Source: Actinomycetota bacterium
Lineage (GTDB): Bacteria > Actinomycetota > Humimicrobiia > Humimicrobiales > Humimicrobiaceae
Reading direction: 5' to 3'
DNA length: 8,975 nt
NCBI GenBank assembly: GCA_003155275.1
Contig: PMCC01000132.1
Coordinates: forward strand, 1 to 8,975
Shown here piece after piece: positions 6,033-8,975 of the stretch; within the stretch, counting starts at the first letter, position 1; each line of letters starts with the position of its first letter. Both the position numbers and the translations under genes were made by a program. The notes beneath the pieces were generated by a model. The model had not been told where the DNA came from, made no database searches, and was given only the letters and a program-made list of their open reading frames with translations.

Positions 6033-7577
6033 TTATTTAATTTGGGATAATTTATCAAATGCTGGTTTTAACACCGGGTACAGCTCCTTATATACTTCAA
6101 ATAATCCATTATATACCCTGCTGTTTTCCGGCTCCGGGAGGACCTCTGTTTCGACTTTTAAGATATTTGTGGCTTCCTCAACACTTCCCCAAATTCCGAC
6201 TCCTGCTCCAGCAACAAGTACTGCTCCGTAAGCGCCGCCTTCCTTGTTGCCGCTGACAGTTTTGACGGGTAATTGGAATATGTCTGCAATTATTTTTCGC
6301 CACAAAAGACTGCCTGAGCCTCCACCTGATATCCTGATCTCTTTCACTGAAAGATTTGCATCCATCGTCACAATCATCTCATAAATCTGTTTCAAGCTGA
6401 ATGAAACACCTTCCATTATGCTTCTGGTAAAATCACTATGTTTGTGGCGAAGGGTAACTCCCAGAAATACGCCACTGGCGTTGGGGTCCGGATATGGGCA
6501 TCTTTCCCCGATCAGGTAAGGTAAAAAGACGAGATTATTGCTTCCCGGAGGTGATTCTTTCTCAATTGCATCTTCAAGTATTGAATAAACATTCGTATTA
6601 GTGGCTTTGGCAGCCTCCAGCTCATTTTTACACATATTGTTTTTAAACCATTGAAGTGAACCGCCTGCTGCAAGCGTAACGCCCATTATATGCCATTTAT
6701 TAGGCGCGTTATTGCAAAAAACCTGGAACTTTCCGGTTGAGTTAAATTTAAAGCTGTTTAGTCCCATAGCGATAATTCCCGCAGTTCCAATTGTAAGTCC
6801 GAGGATCCCTTCTTTAATCAACCCTGTACCGGTAGTCTGGATAACTGAATCTCCTCCCCCTCCGGCAACAGGCGTTCTCTCGGGCAGTCCGGTAGATTCG
6901 AAAACCTCATTTGTGGAAAACCCGGTAATTTCTGGTGATTCGTAGCACTTGGGCAACAGGTTTATGTCTATTCCAAGTTTTTGCAGAAGAGACTCGCTCC
7001 ATTTTCTGTTTTTTACATCAAAAAGGCCTGTTCCTGATGCATCTGAAACCTCAGTTGCAATAACCCCAGTCATCCTGTATCTGATATAGTCTTTGGGATT
7101 TAAAAAAATAGTTGCTTTTTCATAGTTTTGAGGTTCCTGCTCTTTTAACCACAATATTTTTCCGCCGGTATAGCCGGGCAGCATGCTGTTGTTTGTATAA
7201 TTTAAGAGCTGGCTTGCACCGCCGGCAGCCTCTATTATTTCCATACATTGCTTGAGGGTCCTCTGGTCATTCCAGAGGAATGCCGGTCTTATGACTTGAT
7301 GATTTTTGTCCAAAGCAACAAGGCCGTGCATCTGCCCGGACAAACCCACACCTTTAATTGAATCAGGAGCAATATTACTTTCCCGGATCGCCTTTTTTAT
7401 GGTATTGACTGTTGCGTTCCACCAGTCAGAAGGATTTTGTTCCGCCCAGCCGGGTTGAGGCGTATAAAGAGGATACTCTTCTGTGGCTGAGGCAAGCAGG
7501 TTTCCCTCACTGTCAACAACTATTGATTTGCAGGCTGAAGTGCCTATGTCAATCCCTAATATACATTCCTTTGCCAT
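6033..7577 (-). CDS. xylB: Xylulokinase-like FGGY family carbohydrate kinase
   Basis: A 514-residue FGGY kinase, close to the usual length for xylulokinase, which phosphorylates D-xylulose with ATP in the cytoplasm. The N-terminal phosphate motif GIDIGTSACKS is at 8-18, WAEQNPSDWW at 44-53, SGQMHGLVALD at 80-90, LWNDQRT at 101-107, the catalytic aspartate D243 in AGGGGDS, and the second FGGY signature SGGGSGSLLWRKIIADIF at 417-434. The QMHG and WNDQRT blocks are typical of XylB. In-frame ATGs also occur at 7590-7592 and 7593-7595, but GAGGTGGG (7581-7588) overlaps that region and serves the ATG at 7575-7577. It follows the aldehyde dehydrogenase gene by 70 bp and ends before a strong terminator. 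No xylose isomerase is in the window, so the substrate could be another ketose such as ribulose or a related pentulose. Confidence 0.93.
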   Translation of the reverse strand: MAKECILGIDIGTSACKSIVVDSEGNLLASATEEYPLYTPQPGWAEQNPSDWWNATVNTIKKAIRESNIAPDSIKGVGLSGQMHGLVALDKNHQVIRPAFLWNDQRTLKQCMEIIEAAGGASQLLNYTNNSMLPGYTGGKILWLKEQEPQNYEKATIFLNPKDYIRYRMTGVIATEVSDASGTGLFDVKNRKWSESLLQKLGIDINLLPKCYESPEITGFSTNEVFESTGLPERTPVAGGGGDSVIQTTGTGLIKEGILGLTIGTAGIIAMGLNSFKFNSTGKFQVFCNNAPNKWHIMGVTLAAGGSLQWFKNNMCKNELEAAKATNTNVYSILEDAIEKESPPGSNNLVFLPYLIGERCPYPDPNASGVFLGVTLRHKHSDFTRSIMEGVSFSLKQIYEMIVTMDANLSVKEIRISGGGSGSLLWRKIIADIFQLPVKTVSGNKEGGAYGAVLVAGAGVGIWGSVEEATNILKVETEVLPEPENSRVYNGLFEVYKELYPVLKPAFDKLSQIK

Positions 7578-7608
7578 ATTCCCACCTCGCATCATTGTAA
7601 GAAATATA

Positions 7609-7644
7609 TTATTATAAATAACGGATACTGACGAGTTTTATAAG
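7609..7644 (-). pseudogene. Vestigial second copy of the aldehyde dehydrogenase 3' end
   Basis: Directly after the aldehyde dehydrogenase gene a 36-bp segment repeats its last 36 bp (7645-7680) with 27 identical bases. Both are in the same frame: the gene ends LIKHVRVRYL then TAA, and the second copy reads LIKLVSIRYL then TAA TAA. The first 17 bases differ at one position. The coding sense of the copy is preserved, with conservative differences. This suggests the remnant of a second aldehyde dehydrogenase gene left by recombination or deletion, or an old tandem duplication of the gene end. Confidence 0.6.
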
Positions 7645-7647
7645 CAA

Positions 7648-8975
7648 TTATAGGTAGCGAACCCTGACGTGTTTTATAAGAAGGTATTCATACAAACCTT
7701 CCGGGCCATGTTCGTGGCCGAAACCACTGTCTTTCCATCCTCCATAGGGAGCATTGATTACGCCTGCGTCCACATTGTTTATTGCAACATTGCCGGCATC
7801 TATTTTTTTTGATAAATAATCTGCAAGCTTTAAGCTGTCAGTAAACACTATTGCAGCGAGTCCATAAACAGAATCATTGGAAAGCTTTACTGCTTCCTCA
7901 TAAGTTTTAAAAGGCATAACTCCAACCACCGGCCCGAAAGTCTCCTCCTGCATTACAAGCATGCTGTGATTTACATCCCTTAAAATAGTCGGTTCAAAAT
8001 AATATCCCTTTTCAAATTTATCACCTGAAGGTTTTTTACCGCCGCAGGCGATTTTTGCGCCCTTTGAAACAGCATCTTCTATATGGCTTATTGCAGTTTT
8101 AACTCCTCCGGCAGTGCACATCGGTCCGAGGTCACACTCATCTTTTAACCCGTCACCAATTTTAAGTTTTTTGGTTTCCTCAACAAATTTTTTCATAAAT
8201 TCTTCATAAATATCATCTTCTACATATATTCGGTTTATTGCTATGCAAATCTGTCCCATATTCCTAAACGAACGCCTTACTGCACCCTTTACTGCCATGT
8301 CAAGGTTGCAATCCTTGCATATAACTGCCGGAAGGCTTCCCCCAAGCTCAACGGAAACTTTTTTAAAAGTGTCGATGCATCCCTTTAAAACCTCTCTGCC
8401 GGTTTCAGTGGAACCTGTAAATGCAACTTTTTTAACGATCTTGCTGCTAAATAGTGTGGGCCCTATTTCTGCGCCAGAACCTGTTATCGCATTTACAACT
8501 CCTGCAGGCAAACCTGCGTCATCAAGGCATTTTACAAAAGCAAGTGGAGAAAGAGGTGTTTCGGATGGAAGTTTTGCAACGATTGTGCAGCCTGCTGCCA
8601 AAGCCCCACCTATTTTCCAGGCCAGCAGCTCAATGGGATAATTCCAGGGTGAGATAGCTGCAGCAACCGCAACAGGTTGGTATATTACCCTGCTTTCAAT
8701 GTCCTCTTCTTCATTGGCTATGATCCTGCCATAAATCCTTTCGCCCTCTTCGGCATAATACCTTAAAATCTTTGCCCCTTTTTCAACCTCGCCTGCAGCC
8801 TCCTTGTAAGGCTTGCCTTGCTCCATAGTCATTAATTTTGCAATTTCATCAACTCTCTCAAATACAATATCGCTAGCTTTTCTAAGATATGCTCCTCTCT
8901 TGGCAGGGGAGAGGCTGGACCAGCCGTCAAATGCTTTTTCGGCCGCTTTTATGGCTTTCTGGACATCTTCCTTAT
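7648..8975 (-). CDS. Aldehyde dehydrogenase family protein, partial (5' end outside window)
   Basis: The reading frame stays open to the right edge: upstream of the first internal Met it continues as KEDVQKAIKAAEKAF and further, so 441 residues are visible and roughly 40 N-terminal residues are missing. In this fragment numbering the family landmarks are PWNYP with N111, the cofactor strand FTGSTETG at 185-192, E209 in VELGG, nucleophile C243 in NMGQIC, and E344 in EETFGPVVG. EQGKPYKEAAGEV is reminiscent of succinate-semialdehyde dehydrogenases (GabD type), which oxidise an aldehyde to the acid with NAD(P), but the substrate is not certain. The protein ends in LIKHVRVRYL. It is co-directional with the kinase gene 70 bp downstream. 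In this cluster it could oxidise a glycolaldehyde- or lactaldehyde-like fragment; that is inference. Confidence 0.94.
   Translation of the reverse strand, partial: KEDVQKAIKAAEKAFDGWSSLSPAKRGAYLRKASDIVFERVDEIAKLMTMEQGKPYKEAAGEVEKGAKILRYYAEEGERIYGRIIANEEEDIESRVIYQPVAVAAAISPWNYPIELLAWKIGGALAAGCTIVAKLPSETPLSPLAFVKCLDDAGLPAGVVNAITGSGAEIGPTLFSSKIVKKVAFTGSTETGREVLKGCIDTFKKVSVELGGSLPAVICKDCNLDMAVKGAVRRSFRNMGQICIAINRIYVEDDIYEEFMKKFVEETKKLKIGDGLKDECDLGPMCTAGGVKTAISHIEDAVSKGAKIACGGKKPSGDKFEKGYYFEPTILRDVNHSMLVMQEETFGPVVGVMPFKTYEEAVKLSNDSVYGLAAIVFTDSLKLADYLSKKIDAGNVAINNVDAGVINAPYGGWKDSGFGHEHGPEGLYEYLLIKHVRVRYL

Noticed and set aside
5864..6058. Small minus-strand frame of 64 codons in the convergent spacer
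   Set aside because: It runs through the terminator stem and into the end of the kinase gene, and lacks a ribosome site and any recognisable composition.

Overview
The window is AT-rich DNA with GC-richer, compactly spaced genes, strong GGAGG-type ribosome binding sites and one GTG start. Together with the protein flavour this suggests a low-to-mid GC Firmicute, most likely a carbohydrate-fermenting member of the Clostridia. That placement is inference. No rRNA, tRNA, mobile element, CRISPR array, transporter or regulator gene is visible.

Layout. From the right edge, reading leftward on the minus strand, are a partial NAD(P)-dependent aldehyde dehydrogenase (7648 to beyond 8975) and an xylulokinase-type FGGY kinase (6033-7577), which share an operon. 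It ends in a strong intrinsic terminator at 5931-5959. A Gfo/Idh/MocA-type oxidoreductase (4620-5741) is the only plus-strand gene. It is divergent from a leftward series on the minus strand: SDR oxidoreductase (3605-4378), an L-fucose/L-arabinose isomerase-fold protein (1977-3404), a second SDR (978-1778) and a cyclase/kynurenine-formamidase-family metal hydrolase (132-779). The gaps between these leftward genes are about 180-200 bp, and several hold promoter-like, operator-like or hairpin sequences, so the genes may be partly independent transcription units.

How the genes may work together. Two SDRs, an aldose/ketose isomerase-like protein, an atypical Gfo/Idh protein, a ketose kinase and an aldehyde dehydrogenase are what one expects of catabolism of an uncommon sugar, polyol or sugar acid. 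Oxidation and isomerisation would give a ketose, phosphorylation by the XylB-like kinase would trap it, and a later aldehyde product would be oxidised. The cyclase-family hydrolase might open a lactone or amide. The actual substrate cannot be read from the sequence.

Most notable signals: (1) a diverged in-frame second copy of the last 12 codons of the aldehyde dehydrogenase gene lies directly after its stop codon (7609-7644); (2) a GC-rich island with nested inverted repeats, riboswitch- or attenuator-like in architecture, lies between the second SDR and the cyclase gene (873-977); (3) operator-like repeats are placed on predicted promoters at 3454-3476, 4421-4456 and 4528-4560; (4) the Gfo/Idh protein lacks the family's EKP lysine motif.
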